From positions 2,232,001 through 2,296,000 of the forward strand of contig JBANSL010000005.1 of the NCBI GenBank assembly GCA_037127255.1: a stretch of DNA of 64,000 nt, read 5' to 3'. The notes under the pieces were generated by a model that searched no databases, was not told the origin of the DNA, and was given only the letters and a program-made list of their open reading frames with translations. How positions within the stretch are numbered: the stretch's first letter is position 1; every line of letters begins with the position of its first letter. This document shows positions 1 to 11,745 of the stretch, in pieces. The position numbers and the translations under genes were made by a program. This stretch comes from Persicaria tinctoria (Eukaryota; Streptophyta; Magnoliopsida; Caryophyllales; Polygonaceae).

Positions 1-1842
1 TTAAATCTCAAAACTCAAAAGACTATGGTTAGCAGAAATGTCAACTTTCATGAGCACATATTTCCATATGCTCTTTTTACCAACGAAAAACAATCTTCTC
101 CAATATTGTCTCTCTCGGACTTTGTTGATACAAATTTTCCTCTTGACTATATTCAACCTTCCTATTCTAACTCACCTGTTTTGGATCTCTATTCCACTAC
201 AGTCCCTGATGAAATATCTGAATCTGTCATTCATGACTCTCTGGATGACTATGATCTCCATCTCCCATATCTACATCATTTGATGATCTTCCTCCTGTGG
301 AATCTCCCGTGCCTATCAGGCAATCCACTCGTGATCGCATATCTCCCACTTGGCTTAAGGTCTATGTTCATCAAGCCTCCTTGAAGTCTATCAACATTGT
401 TGAGTTCTCATCTCTATATTATCTCACAGCCTCTTGTAACTATGCCTCTTGCTCACACCTTTACCAATCCTTTGTTAACAATGTAGCACATTATTCTATT
501 CCATGTAATGTGACTGAAGCTCTCAAAGAATCTGCATTGTGTGAGGCTATGATAGTTGAGTTGGATACCCTTGAAAGAAATCATACATGACAAATTGTTC
601 CCCTTCCTAAGGATAAATCCTTGGTGACATGTAAATGGTTATTCAAACTAAATTTCAAATCAGATGGCAACTTGGAAAGACACAAAGCCAGACTGGTAGC
701 TCAAGGTTTTACTCAGTTACATGGGATAGATTATGGGGAGACTTTTGCACTAGTGGGAAGAATGATCACAATGAGGACTTTGCTTTCTATAGCTGCTTCA
801 AAACAGTGGCATATTTCTCAGATGGATGTCACAAATGCATTCTTGCATGGTGATCTTGAGGAGGATGTTTACATGACTCTTACTCTAGCCTATGATGCTC
901 TCAAACAGCTGCAAGCTCAATCTTCTAACCATTGTGTTCAAGGGGAGACTTAGTGTGAGCAAAATGGTCTAGTCTGCAAGCTAACACAATCATTGTATGG
1001 GCTCAAGCAAGTTCCAAGACAGTAGTTTGTGAAGTTTTCTCAAGTGGTGCGGGCAGGAGGGTACAAGCAATCCAAATCTGATTATTCTCTGTTCACTAGA
1101 CAAAAAGGGAAGTCATTCACAGCTCTACTTGTTTATGTTGATGATATGATCATTGCAGGAAATGATCAAAAGGAAATTTAGAGGCTAAAGGAGCATCTCC
1201 ATAAGAATTTTTAGATCAAGGATCTAGGAGAACTGAGACACTTTCTTGGCATTGAGGTAGACTGAGATGAATCAGGAATATATTTCAATCAGAGAAAGTA
1301 TACCATGGAGCTGCTAGAGGAAGCATGCATGGCTGACTCAAAACCTTTGGCAACACCTCTGGATGCTCATACAAAGCTATCAAATGAAGGAGAGCCATTG
1401 AAGTCATCACAAAAGTATAGGAAGATGGTAGCTAGGGAAGCTAATCTACCTCACTGTCACATGACCTGACATCACCTACTTAGTGCAAGTGCTATGCCAA
1501 TTTATGCAAAATCCATGCGATGAGCATTGGAAGGATGTAAAGCACCTGCTGAGATACTTGAAAAATGCTCTTGGAAAAGGATTGATGATGTCGAGTCAAT
1601 CTGATCTCAAGCCTAGAGCCTATTGTGATGCAGATTGGCAGGCATGTCCTATGAGTAGAAGATCACTAGCTAATTGGATTTTGCATTATGTTGGGAAACT
1701 CGTTGATCTCCTGGAGAACCAAGAAGCAATCTTTCGTGGCCATGTTAAGAGCTGAAGCTGAGTACAAATCTATGGCAGCTACATGTTGTGAAATTACATG
1801 GTTGGTAAGGGTTTTGCAGGATTTGAGCATTAAGAAGGGGAG
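1..1842 (+). mobile_element. Ty1/copia retrotransposon pol remnant (integrase tail, reverse transcriptase, RNase H)
   Basis: This is the 3' half of a copia polyprotein; the gag and 5' part lie outside the window. The reverse transcriptase begins near position 620 with the conserved CKWLFKLNFKSDG block, then KARLVAQGFTQ, and continues to a YVDD active-site motif near 1130-1150. RNase H follows at 1483-1880, with YCDADWQ, SLISWRTKKQ and AEAEYKSMA. The frame is broken repeatedly: there is a TGA near 588, a TAG near 952, and a frame change around 1690 inside RNase H. The element is therefore dead. Family identity is certain from these motifs; the lineage within copia was not determined. Confidence 0.93.
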
Positions 1843-2090
1843 TGTTAGAAATAAATGTACAGCTGAAATTAGCTCATAAAGGTAGTTAAGAATTGTATGA
1901 CTTAGATTCATTTTCATACATGTATATATACTGAGCCTCATCATGTGTAACAACAAATTGATTCAATTCATGAAGTAAGAACAGAAGTTGAAGTTCTCTC
2001 CCTCTCTCATTTATGTTCTATCTCTCTACACCTTCAATTCTCTTTCTCTTTCCGCATTCAGATCATGATCTGTTCATGATCAACTTGTCA
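1843..2090 (+). repeat. Probable 3' LTR of the copia remnant
   Basis: A purine-rich tract (AAGAAGGGGAG, 1832-1842) stands directly after the RNase H reading frame. It is followed by TGTTAG, the usual start of a copia LTR. The right edge is uncertain: CA dinucleotides at 2060 and 2090 are both possible ends. The 5' LTR is outside the window, so neither the boundary nor the target-site duplication can be confirmed. Confidence 0.65.
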
Positions 2091-2276
2091 TCAGGGGGTG
2101 TCGAAATATATGACACGGCTGACATGACATGAACAAATACGAACCCAAAAGGACATGATACCAAACTTGTGCAAAATCCTCCTCAAGATCACCATGCAAG
2201 AATGGGGTTCGTGTTGATGGAAGGGTGAGTGTTTTATTAAAACTTGTGCAAAATCCTAAAACGCCTTAAAACAAGT

Positions 2277-2352
2277 TAATTGGCTCAGTTGGTTATGAGG
2301 TTTCTCTCACTCGGCTATCTATTATTCAATAAGACTGGGGTTCGTGTTTTCG
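2277..2352 (+). repeat. tRNA-like head, possible SINE fragment
   Basis: TGGCTCAGTTGG at 2281-2292 matches a pol III A box. GGGGTTCGTGT near 2337-2347 resembles a B box at about the right distance. No clear tail or target duplication was found, so this may be a SINE fragment or a chance tRNA-like segment. Confidence 0.3.
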
Positions 2353-2394
2353 TGTCTGATACTCGGTAGTAACCGTATTGTGTTCATGTTGGGG

Positions 2395-3130
2395 GGTTTT
2401 GGTCTTTATAATTATAAGTTGGGGCGTTTTGCAAAATAGCCACGAAATTGGACATAATTTGTGAAATAGTTACGATTTGGGATAATTTAGTGAAATAGAC
2501 ACAATATAAACCCCCTTCCCTTTGTTTCACGCGCCTTACTCTCTCCTCAGCCCTCTCCTCTCCGCACGCGCTCTCCTCTGTGCTTCTCCTTCTCCGATCT
2601 CCACCATCCACTTCCCGTTCCTCAGATCCGCGCCTTCCTCGGAGATCCGAGAGTGACCGATCGATAGAGCGGAGCAAGATCTGAAGAGGAGGCCGAGATC
2701 TATGGCTTCGACGCCGGAGCGAGGTCGAACGAGGCCTGGAGGTTTGAGATCTGTGGCCTGGAGGTTTCAGATCCGGTTGCGGCGGAGGGAGGGAGCGAGG
2801 ATTCAACGACCGATTTGAGAATCCGGAGCGAGGCCGAGCAGGCCGAGCGGAGTGAGGAGGCCGACCGAGAGAGCGAGGAAGGCTGAACGAGTGGAGCGAC
2901 GAGGCTGAGCGAGGTCGAGCGAGGGAGCGAGGAAGGCTGAGCGAGCGGGAATACCGGAGCGACGGGAGGAGAATGCCGGATTCCAGATCTGAATTCCAAA
3001 TCTGGAATTCGATTAATTGATTCTGAGAGCGAGAACGCCGGAGCGACGGGGGGAGAGTCGAGCAACGGCCGAGCGAGGTCGAGCGAGCCGGAGGCCGGCG
3101 GCGGTGGCATCGAGCGCGTCTTCGCAGAAC
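2395..3130. other. TIR-like start followed by GC-rich GAGCGAG-repeat segment
   Basis: Positions 2425-2500 carry short repeated units of the type GAAATAG...GGACAAATTT. A similar unit occurs in opposite orientation at about 11640-11720. A GC- and purine-rich stretch (2560-3110) full of GAGCGAGGCCGAG follows. Both strands have long open frames here, but these are compositional and match no protein I recognise. Related plant MULEs in this window have the same order, a short-repeat TIR followed by a GC-rich block, so this may be one end of such an element. Confidence 0.35.
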
Positions 3131-3404
3131 TCTGAGGAAGAAGAAAGCCTTTTGACTAAATTACAAAAATCACCCTAAAATTATGAGAAATTAAAAAAAT
3201 TATCTATATTTTATTATGTGATCCATAATCTATATTTTTATTTTTATTTTTGCACAACAAAATATTATATTTGCACAACATATGATTATATTTGCACAAT
3301 TTACGGTTTATATTTTCACGACAAAATGTTAAAAAAATAAAACTAGACTTGCTTCAATTTATTCTGAATCGTTTACAATTTATTGAGAAAATATGAAATT
3401 ATAT

Positions 3405-4714
3405 TGAGATAAAATAAGATCATGTTGAGAATAAATTCACAAGTCCCGATTGTCTTGCAACTCTTAAAACAAAGTCGTGCAATTCTTGCAACAGAGTCGT
3501 GCAACTCTTACAACAGAGTCGTGCAACTCTTACAATAGAGTTGTACAACTTTTATAAGAGAGTCGTGCAACTCTTAAAACAAGAGTCGTGCAATTCTTAA
3601 AATAATATTGAGAGAACAAGAGTCGTGTAACTCTTAAAACAAGAGTCGTGCAACTCTTACAACAGAGTCGTGCAACTCTTAAAACAGATTCGTGCAACTC
3701 TTACAACAGCGTCGTGCAATTCTTAAAATAATATTGAGAGAACATAAAATCATGTTGAGAACAATTTCAGAAATCTCGATTGTTTTGCAAAAAATAACCT
3801 ATTGTTGAGCAAAAATAAGAGTAAGTTGTGCAAATATAAGAGGATGTTGGGAAAATTTAATCATAAGTTGTGCAAATATGACCCTAGTGTAGTTTTATTT
3901 ATTTTATTTTGTTAACTTTTTATCGTGCAAATATAAGAGTACTTTGTGTAAATATAACCATAAATTGTGTAAATATGATCCAAGTTTAGTTTAGAGTTGC
4001 ACTTTTTTCCGTGTCAGCACTTTTTTTCCCATGTCTGCACTTTTTTAAGAGTTGCACAAGCATGGATAACAATTTCACAAAGAATCGAAGAACCACATGA
4101 CAAATGAATCATAAGCCGATCAAATGATGTCGAACAATTCCATCAAGCCTGGATAACAATTTCACAAATATGATCCAAATCTAGTTTTTTTTTTCTACAT
4201 GGATAACAATTTTTTTTTACTTTATAATATTATTCGTGCACATTTTATTCTAATTTGTGCACTTTTTATTCTATTTGTGTCAGCACTTTTTTCAAATAAT
4301 TTTTTTTTCACGTCAGCACTTTTTTAAAATAAAATCATGTTAAGAATAAATTCACAAGTCTCGGTTGTCGTGCAAATCTTAAAACAGAGTCGTGCAACTC
4401 TTACAACAGAGTCGTGCAACTCTTAAAACAGAGTCGTGCAACTCTTACAAGAGAGTCGTGCAACTCTTAAAACAAGAGTCGTGCAACTCTTACAACAGAG
4501 TCGTGCAACTATTAAAACAGAGTCGTGCAACTCGTACAACAGCGTCGTGCAACTCTAAAATTTCATAGTGTTATTCATGAAATTTATAGTTTTATTCACA
4601 AAGAATCGAAAAAGTACATGAAAAATGAATCATAAGCCGATCAAATGATGTCGAACAATTCCATCAAGCCTGGATAACAATTTCACAAATATGATCCAAA
4701 TCTAGTTTTTTTTT
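3405..4714. repeat. Satellite-like array with GTGCAACTC minisatellite, left part
   Basis: A larger unit begins with a conserved lead-in (ATAAATTCACAAGTC at about 3430, 4350 and 8190). Each lead-in is followed by a run of ~21-bp units of the type AGAGTCGTGCAACTCTTAAAAC (3470-3730, 4375-4560). After that come AT-rich text with GTGCAAATATAA and repeated GTCAGCACTTTTTT. The unit near 4077-4200 is repeated at 4600-4714, where a MULE interrupts it. No gene is seen. Confidence 0.85.
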
Positions 4715-5400
4715 CGGAAATTTCGCCTGGTACCCTGAGGTATTGCTTATTTCGTGGGGTGTACAAAAGATTCGCTAAATTCGCCCGTTACCCCTGAGTT
4801 TTGTAGGTATTTCGCCTCGTGCCCCCGATCAGTTAAAACTAACAGCTCAAATGGACTCCGTTTGTTTATTCTCTCAGACGTTCAATTCCAAAAACAAAGC
4901 ACAGAAAGAAACGAAAGGAAAGGAGAGTTCGACCGGAGAAGCACGAATCGCCGGCAATGAGAGCCCGCGGCCACCGGAAGGGGAGGTGGAGAAGGAGTGC
5001 GAAGTCGCACGTAACAGAGAAACGAAAAAAAAACGAAGGAATTGGAGAAGCAGGTTCGACGCCCGACTTGGAGGAGAAGGAGAAGGAGGGCCCGTCCTTG
5101 AATCGACGACAACCAAGGCAATCGTCGGAGGCATCACGAGGGGTGATGGAGGCGCTGCTCGACTCGTCGGAAGGGGTGGTGGAGGTGCCAGCCAGGTACG
5201 TCGATTTAGGGTTTCGATTTGTGTTTTCAATTTAGGGTTGTTTCGAATTGGGTTTTGATTTGTGATTAGTTCGAATTGGGTTTGGATTGTAGATGCAGGC
5301 TCTTGGAATTGTAGTTTGAATTGGGTTTATGCCTTAGGGATTAGATTTTGAATTGGGGGTTTAGGGATTGTATTTCGAATTGGGGGTTTAGGGATTGCTT
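4715..5400 (+). repeat. Left TIR of the 3.3-kb MULE
   Basis: This arm is the reverse complement of 7335-8018 with minor differences. It contains a GC-rich block (about 4850-5200) whose open frame in one orientation is preserved in both arms. The block ends at CCAG|GTACGTC, which looks like a splice donor. It may supply a promoter and first exon to whatever lies inside; that is inference. Confidence 0.85.
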
Positions 5401-6415
5401 GTATGATGCAAATGAATTCCTTATACAAGTTTGGTTGGGCCAACAGGAGGGATCAATATACTGCAAGGAATCTATGACAGTGATTTCCATTAAAAGCTGA
5501 TATAGAAAGAATTAGTTAAAACTCAATGATAATGTGGTTGTAGGGGAGATACACCATATAAGAAACAAAGATCAATCCTTCGTAGCATCGTTAGCATCCA
5601 GGAATACATGGCTAACAACTTACATGTGAAATCATTTGCCACCATAAAATTCAGTTGACATCCACTAGATAAGTAATCGAGAAACGTATATTGGATGCTC
5701 TCAATGAAACTTTCAACAAAAAACCGACTCTTCAATAACTGTGTTAAGTTCAGAAACTTGAGTAAGTCAATAACATCATAATGAGAAGATAACTATCATT
5801 AGCTTATCAACCTAAGCCTGCTCATGCCTCGTAGATGTTGGTAGAGACGGGCTTTGGCCTGTTCTACTACAATGAAGTTTTTCTAAGTTGACAAGTGCTT
5901 ACTGGGTACTCCTTAACAAGAAACAGTGATGTCAATATCATGTTGAAGCAAATTAAGGGAGCCACTAGAACCAGGTTTTTTATTTAGTTTCACCTCCTTT
6001 TTTTTTTCTTTGTGAATTTGTGGAAGAGCATATTGCCCTTTTGTATGCATTTAGTGTAGCTGTTTACAGCTTGCCTGACTTTGGTCAGTGCTACTACTTT
6101 TCACTTTCAAGATGGAAATGTGGATGCTGATATTCAAAAGGAGTTCTATTGCCTTCAAGTAGACAATTTTTAGAATCTATGACAGTGAATGCCTTTTTGT
6201 CCTGCATGATATGCAGGACAACAACTCCTTTTGCCCTACATGATATATACTTGAATAACTGTGAGTTCTCTTGTCTGCAATTCATTATAGAAACAGTAAT
6301 TCGATTGTTTATTCTCCAGGCTGCAATTCAGTTGTTTATTTCCTAGTTTGCAATTTAATTGTTTATAAAATAATCTGCAGTGCAATCTACAACTTTCCAA
6401 TTTGATCTAGAACAA

Positions 6416-6475
6416 GCTCTTGTAGCTCAGTTGGGTAGAGCACCCGCTTACAGAAGTAGGAGTTTATTCCCTTTT
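6416..6475 (+). other. Degenerate tRNA-like sequence (tRNA-Val-UAC-like 5' half)
   Basis: TGTAGCTCAGTTGGGTAGAGC is a near-perfect D-arm with its A box. CTTACAG could be an anticodon loop with UAC. The T-arm (GGAGTTTATTCC) is degraded and no acceptor stem closes, so this is a relic rather than a working tRNA gene. Confidence 0.5.
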
Positions 6476-6748
6476 AAAGAAAATCCTGGGAAATTTTATC
6501 AGATAGTAGGAGTCTATACTCTCCTCTTTTTTCCTTTGGACTCGATCTAAATATTAAGTGCAATAGATAAATTATTATAGAGATGATGACACAAAACAAG
6601 AAGCTACAAGAGGGAATGAGACAAGGAGCATCATGAAACCTGCTAGCCATGCCCAACACACCCAGCAACCTGCCTCAATTCAGTAAAAAGAAACTAGGTG
6701 TCAGGTCTGCTAAAAAATTAATGTTTCTTCTTGTTACTTACTAAAATC

Positions 6749-6819
6749 TAGCCTATGAGGGATTTGAACCCTCATCCATGTGTATTAACACATTGCTCTG
6801 ACTTTTGAGCTAATAGGCT
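6749..6819 (-). other. tRNA-like pseudogene inside the MULE
   Basis: Read on the minus strand, it has an acceptor-like AGCCTAT...ATAGGCT pairing and a D-arm GCTC...GAGC. It also has a GTG/CAC-closed anticodon-like hairpin around TTAATA and a perfect T-arm GAGGGTTCAAATCCCTC. The anticodon loop is one base short. The same sequence family occurs twice inside the second MULE (36305-36375 and 36931-37001). It most resembles plant tRNA-Ile, but that assignment is tentative. Confidence 0.55.
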
Positions 6820-7334
6820 TGCAAGTATTAGCTGGCAAATTGACAACAACCTTAACAATGGTCATGATATAAAAACATGGTCAAATAACCAAGATGCACA
6901 ACTACTTTAAACTTACCACCTACCGAAGAACAGCAAACATACATTTCAGAACAGAAAAAACTTGTTGTCTCATTCAATGAGATTCTAATTACAACAACCA
7001 TTTCAGAACAGAAACCATTTCACCAACTCAAAAAACAATACTACGTAGTAGCTTATCAAGTACTCAATCTCAATAAGTCCCTTATTTGCTTCTTTTGGTT
7101 TTATTTGATTCACTCTAATTCCAAATGTTAACTGCCCATGTTTCTACCATTTTGGTTTCGGTTGGAAGTACTTCACATGAGCAATGCCATAAAATTTTGA
7201 TTCTCTAGACTTTATTCAGCTAAATTGACAAGAGTACAATTTACTTCACATGCAATTGCGAGCAATCGTGCCAGCAGAATAGGTATCAAACAACTCAATA
7301 ATCAAAATAAACAACTCCATATCACTAATTCGAA

Positions 7335-8018
7335 ATCTAAGCCCCCAATTCGAAATACATTCTCTAAACCCCCAATTCGAAATCTAATCCCTAAGGCCTA
7401 AACCCCAATTCAAAATACAATGCCAAGAGCCTCCATCAACAATCCAAACCCAATTCGAACTAATCACAAATCAAAACCCAATTCGAAACAACCCTAAATT
7501 GCAAACACAAATCGAAACCCTAAATCGACGTACCAGGCTGGCACCTCCACCACCCCCTCCGACGAGTCGAGCAGTGCCTCCATCACCCCTCGTGATGCCT
7601 CCGACGATTGCCTTGGTTGTCGTCGATTCAAGGACGGGCCCTCCTTCTCCTTCTCCTCCAAGTCGGGCGTCGAACCTGCTTCTCCAATTCCTCCGTTTTT
7701 TTTTTTCGTTTCTCTGTTACATACGACTTCGCACTCCTTCTCCACCTCCCCTTCCGGTGGCCGCGGGCTCTCATTGCCGGCGATTCGCGCTTCTCCGGTC
7801 GAACTCTTCACTCCTTTCGTTTCTTCTATGCTTTGTTTTTGGAATTGAACGTCTGAGAGAATATAAACAAACGGAGTACCTTTGAGCTGTTAGTTTTAAC
7901 TGAGCGGGGGCACGAGGCGAAATACCTACAAAACTCAGGGGTACCGGGTGAATTTAGTGAATCTTTTGTACACCCCGCGAAATAAGTAATACCTCAGGGG
8001 TACCAGGCGAAATTTCCG
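7335..8018 (-). repeat. Right TIR of the 3.3-kb MULE
   Basis: This is the inverted copy of 4715-5400. It includes the same CCCAATTCGAAAT-rich inner part, GC-rich block and terminal TTCGCC-GGTACCCC sub-repeats, and ends in CGAAATTTCCG. Confidence 0.85.
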
Positions 8019-8640
8019 TTTTTTTTTTCTACATGGATAACAATTTTTTTTACTTTATAATATTATTCGTGCGCATTTTATTCTAATTTGTGCACTTTTT
8101 ATTCTATTTGTGTCAGCACTTTTTTCAAATAATTTTTTTTTCACGTCAACACTTTTTTAAAATAAGATCATATTGAGAATAAATTCACAAGTCTCAATTG
8201 TCGTGCAAATCTTAAAATAGAGTCGTGCATTTCTTACAACAGAGTCGTGCAACTCTTCCAACAGATGCGTGCAACTCTTACAACAGGGTCGTGCAACTCT
8301 TACAACAGAGTCGTGCAACTCTTACAACAGCGTCGTGCAACTCTTACAACATAGTCGTGCAACTCTTAAAACAGAGTCGCGCAACTCTTAAAACAGAGTC
8401 GTGCAACTTTTAACACAGAGTCGTGCAACTCTTAACACATAGTCATGCAACTTTCTTGCCTAATTTTCTCATCTAAACCAATCTCAACTAAAATTGCACA
8501 TTCAAACTAAAATTCCACTTTTCGTGTCAGCGCTTTTTGTTGTGCAAATATAACTTGATGTTGTGCACATATAACACTATATTGTGCAAATATAACATAA
8601 TGTTGTGCACATATATCATTGAGCTAAGAGGCTTTTTAAA
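8019..8640. repeat. Satellite-like array with GTGCAACTC minisatellite, right part
   Basis: This is the continuation of the left array after the MULE. The text CTACATGGATAACAATTT follows the T-run, exactly as at about 4195-4215. A third lead-in at about 8160-8210 is followed by roughly eleven units of the ~21-bp GTCGTGCAACTCTTA repeat (8220-8455), then GTGCAAATATAA text. Confidence 0.85.
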
Positions 8641-9286
8641 ATGCTAAATAAGTATTATACGAGAGATAGAAATCTAATACTTGTAACATATCCTATAGCA
8701 TTAAAAAAAGTGAAAAAATAAGATATATTAGTGTTGACACCGTTAGTGCTGACACCGCTATGAGGGGTGATACCGTTAGTGCTGACACCATTATTAGGAG
8801 TGACAACAACTTTGTTAGTTTATTAAATAAGTTTTGCGCTCTATGACAGTCATTTGTCCATTTGTTCACTATATTTTTCATGGCTTTCTTTTAGCCATCT
8901 AGCCCGTATTCAAATAGCTCAGTTTTGGGTCATAACACAAATCAGATTTAGCACAACTTGAGCCACTTTCAGGTTGTAGTTTCCACAATTTACCTTTCAC
9001 ACTACCCAAAACATGTCATCCAAAAGATAATGAACTCAAACCCCACCCAATTAGTACTCCAATCAGTCAAAATGATCACTAAACCAACTTGAAATGAAGC
9101 TTTGCAGACACAAAGTTATTTCTAGATTCAATATTTCATAATATTACAAACTGAAAGACCATTTTCCAGCAGATGAAAATTCAGGGGACAACCATATGAC
9201 ACTCTGATGGATTTACTGTTTCAAGGTTATTTCTAGATTCAATATTTCATAATATTACAAACTGACAGACCACATATATATGTCTG
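8641..9286. other. AT-rich intergenic stretch
   Basis: No gene is seen. It contains a few imperfect copies of GTTAGTGCTGACACC (8728-8800). It also holds a duplicated ~45-bp segment (TTATTTCTAGATTCAATATTTC at about 9115 and 9225). Confidence 0.6.
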
Positions 9287-11520
9287 CGGAAACACTCAGC
9301 CTTAGAGCTATGATTCAACTCTTCTGTCATAGCTGCAACTTTAAAACCTGCTTCAGCTGCCTGGTCTTCATAATCCTTTATTTGATCAGTAAGAGTTGTT
9401 TGATACGTACCAGTTGAGCTGGAATATCTGTCGGCATTTTGTGCACAAAGTTATGTTCCTTTCTCGACGCCCTCACACGTGTGCCGATTTCTCAAAGCAG
9501 TCGCGGAATTGCACTTGCTTCTAGATGATTTTGACTTCATAACATGATCACAATGCAAAGCCCCACATGAATCAGCAAAACACTTGCCTTGACTCTGCAG
9601 TCACAAGCAACTATCATATGAGAATCCCCTTAAATAGTACCTTCTTTCTTAAATAAAAGACTTACTAAGCATATACTGCTATAACATACAGGTTTAAGAC
9701 CAATAAATCTATCAAAAATACAAACAGCTAAACAAGTAAACGACAGATTGCACTCACAATATTTAGAAGCCTTCTATGTCTGCTATCAAGGTGCTGGTCA
9801 AGGAATTTCTCAGACACAAAGCTTTTCTTGCAATATCCACATCGCCATTCACTCACATCTACATTAATCTTTTTCTCCTCCTGATCTCTAAACAGATCAT
9901 TATCTGCATGAAGCCTGCAACTCCTTGGAATAACATATTTTTCACTCTCCGCAAAAGGCATCAAATACTGCATATTTTCATTTGTAAACTTGTTATAACC
10001 TACTAAAGGGTAAACCTGAAGAGTAAAGCTAAGTTATCTTATCACAAACAAAGCGTTAAAACTTAAAATGCAACCTCCTCAATGATATTCCATGCTGCTG
10101 TACTCCTTTCTCTAGATTAGTGCACTTCGTGGGTGTGATCTTGCTCTTGCTTCGAATTTCTGTACACTTAAATCAAAGCTAAGCTAGCAACTAAACTGAC
10201 AAGTGCATCTAGAAAGAAACCATAAAATCTTATGCAACACAAGGGCTAGAACATCAGCAAGTTTTGACGGAAAAAATACCATGTGTTATGTAGTGAAGAA
10301 TGGAATGTCAGAGGCACCAGGTAGATGGATGTCATACAAAAAATATGACTGTTTTCCATAAAATAAAATAAAAAAGCACAGGCACTTGCACCTATCGACA
10401 ACGAGACAAAAAAAATCAGCCAACAAGCAGTTGACACCTAAGCATAAACCAGATGAGCAAATTTGCTCATGTAGGTTCAAACAACCAGTACCTGCACAAA
10501 CCAGAGTTGGTAGCAGTGTTTTTTTGACATATCTGTATTATAGCGATTGCACAACTTCATGAATTATATGTGAGGAAGATGCTAAGGCAGTTAGGGGAGT
10601 TAGAATTACTAAAAACTCAACTCGGAGGATGCATGACAGTAATTGATATCGTCACGGTGCTATATTCCCATGTTGGAAGTTTGTAACCAATATTGATTAT
10701 TAGTAATTGCTGGAAATTAAATGAGCTCTCAAACAAGATAACTAAAATTTAGAAGATCTAAGAGAGGACAATATCAAACAAAGAAAATATAGTTTCTGCT
10801 AATGGTCATCATTCATAAACATTGTCATGTACACATTAGCTACCAGCAATAGAGAGCAAACACCAGAAAAATGCCAAATAATTGCAAACACCAAAAGGTA
10901 TCATATATTTTACTCAAGAAATTAAGAACAAAGAAAGATTACCTGTTCAGAGCTTGTGTACACAGCTTCTCGTAAGACAGCAACACCAACCTTCTCGTAA
11001 GACAGCAGCATGAGGTTTGGAGTTTTAGGAATGGAAGAACGCACCACCACTCCACCAAACACAAGGCGCCAATGAGCATCATCTGACTCATAAAAATCCT
11101 AATCAAACCACATCAAAAACCTAATTTCGCTTCCAAACCGATAATTCACAAAATTCAATTCAAATTCTCCTCTCTGTAACAAAGAAAGCATGGACATGAA
11201 TGAAGCACAAAAAAAAAACGCCAAACAACAATTCGAGCAAAGGAAGATTGAAGGAATGAGGAGAGAAAAAGAGCGAGCAAGTAGAAGATCAAACCAGGAG
11301 TAGCAGAGGAGAAGGTACGCCGGCGCTGTTGATGCGAGGACGGTCGGATCAGCACCGATTGCGCTCTTTCCGCCGCTCCCTCCCCCGCTCCTTCCGCCGA
11401 TGGCTCCCTCCCTCGCTCGCACCGCCGCTCGCTCGCCACCGCCTCCGGCGCTCCCTCACTCCCTCGATCTCGCCAACAGACAGCGGCTCCGGCGCCAACC
11501 CCACTGGATCTCGCCGCCAT
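9287..11520 (-). pseudogene. C2H2-like zinc-finger gene fragment, probably captured or decaying
   Basis: Three consecutive minus-strand exons join in frame with GT-AG borders: 11098-10943 (HWRLVFGGVVVRSS...), 10015-9758 (CGYCKKSFVSEKFLDQHLDSRH) and 9594-9451 (CGALHCDHVMKSK...NRHTCEG). The middle exon holds one C2H2 finger, C-x2-C-x12-H-x4-H. The layout matches a plant family of secretory-type C2H2-like proteins (Arabidopsis At5g63280 type, from memory). The third exon runs into a TAA at 9451-9453, earlier than I expect for the family. A further open stretch at 9412-9287 (DQIKDYEDQAAEAGFKVAAM) seems to belong to a different protein. The first exon would lie in the GC-rich block at 11160-11520 and is not convincing. 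I read it as a gene fragment, possibly chimeric. Confidence 0.6.
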
Positions 11521-11599
11521 AGATCGATCGAGATCTCGCCTCCAAAATCGCCTTCAATCGGGAGCGGAGAGAGAGATTGGAGAGAGACGATGGAGCAAC

Positions 11600-11745
11600 T
11601 CTCGGGGGGAAAAAAATTAAAAAATTTGAGAAGTAGGTATATATAGGGGCTATTTCGCAAATTTGTCCAAATCCGCGTCTATTCCGCAAATACGTCCACT
11701 TAATGTGCCAATTTCGCAAATTTTTTCTTATAAGTTTTGGGTATC
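11600..11745 (-). repeat. TIR-like end with GCAAATTTGTCC sub-repeats
   Basis: Repeated TTTCGCAAATTTGTCCAAAT-type units stand at the outer edge of a GC-rich block (11330-11600). They mirror the organisation at 2395-2560 in inverted orientation. It could be the end of the element that carries the C2H2 fragment. No target duplication could be matched. Confidence 0.4.

Larger units (their letters stand above)
4715..8018. mobile_element. MULE (Mutator-like) transposon with long TIRs, 3.3 kb, non-autonomous
   Basis: The ends are CGGAAATTTCGCC at 4715 and its reverse complement ending at 8018. Inverted repeats extend about 680 bp on each side (4715 to ~5400 and ~7335 to 8018). The terminal 130 bp is built of sub-repeats of the type TTCGCC-GGTACCCCTGAGG. 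A 9-base target duplication (nine T: 4706-4714 and 8019-8027) flanks the element; 9 bp is the usual Mutator size. The interior holds no transposase, only AT-rich text and two tRNA-like stretches. The flanking satellite continues unbroken across the insertion. Confidence 0.85.

Noticed and set aside
2384..3110. Two long minus-strand open frames of 136-140 codons
   Set aside because: They lie in GAGCGAG-rich low-complexity text, match no domain, and overlap each other in different frames.
3470..3730. CRISPR-like regular repeats
   Set aside because: The ~21-bp units abut without unique spacers, and the host is a plant. This is a minisatellite.
8225..8413. Repetitive protein of QQSRATL/SCNSYN units
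   Set aside because: It is a reading frame through the 21-bp minisatellite. Other blocks of the same repeat are not open.
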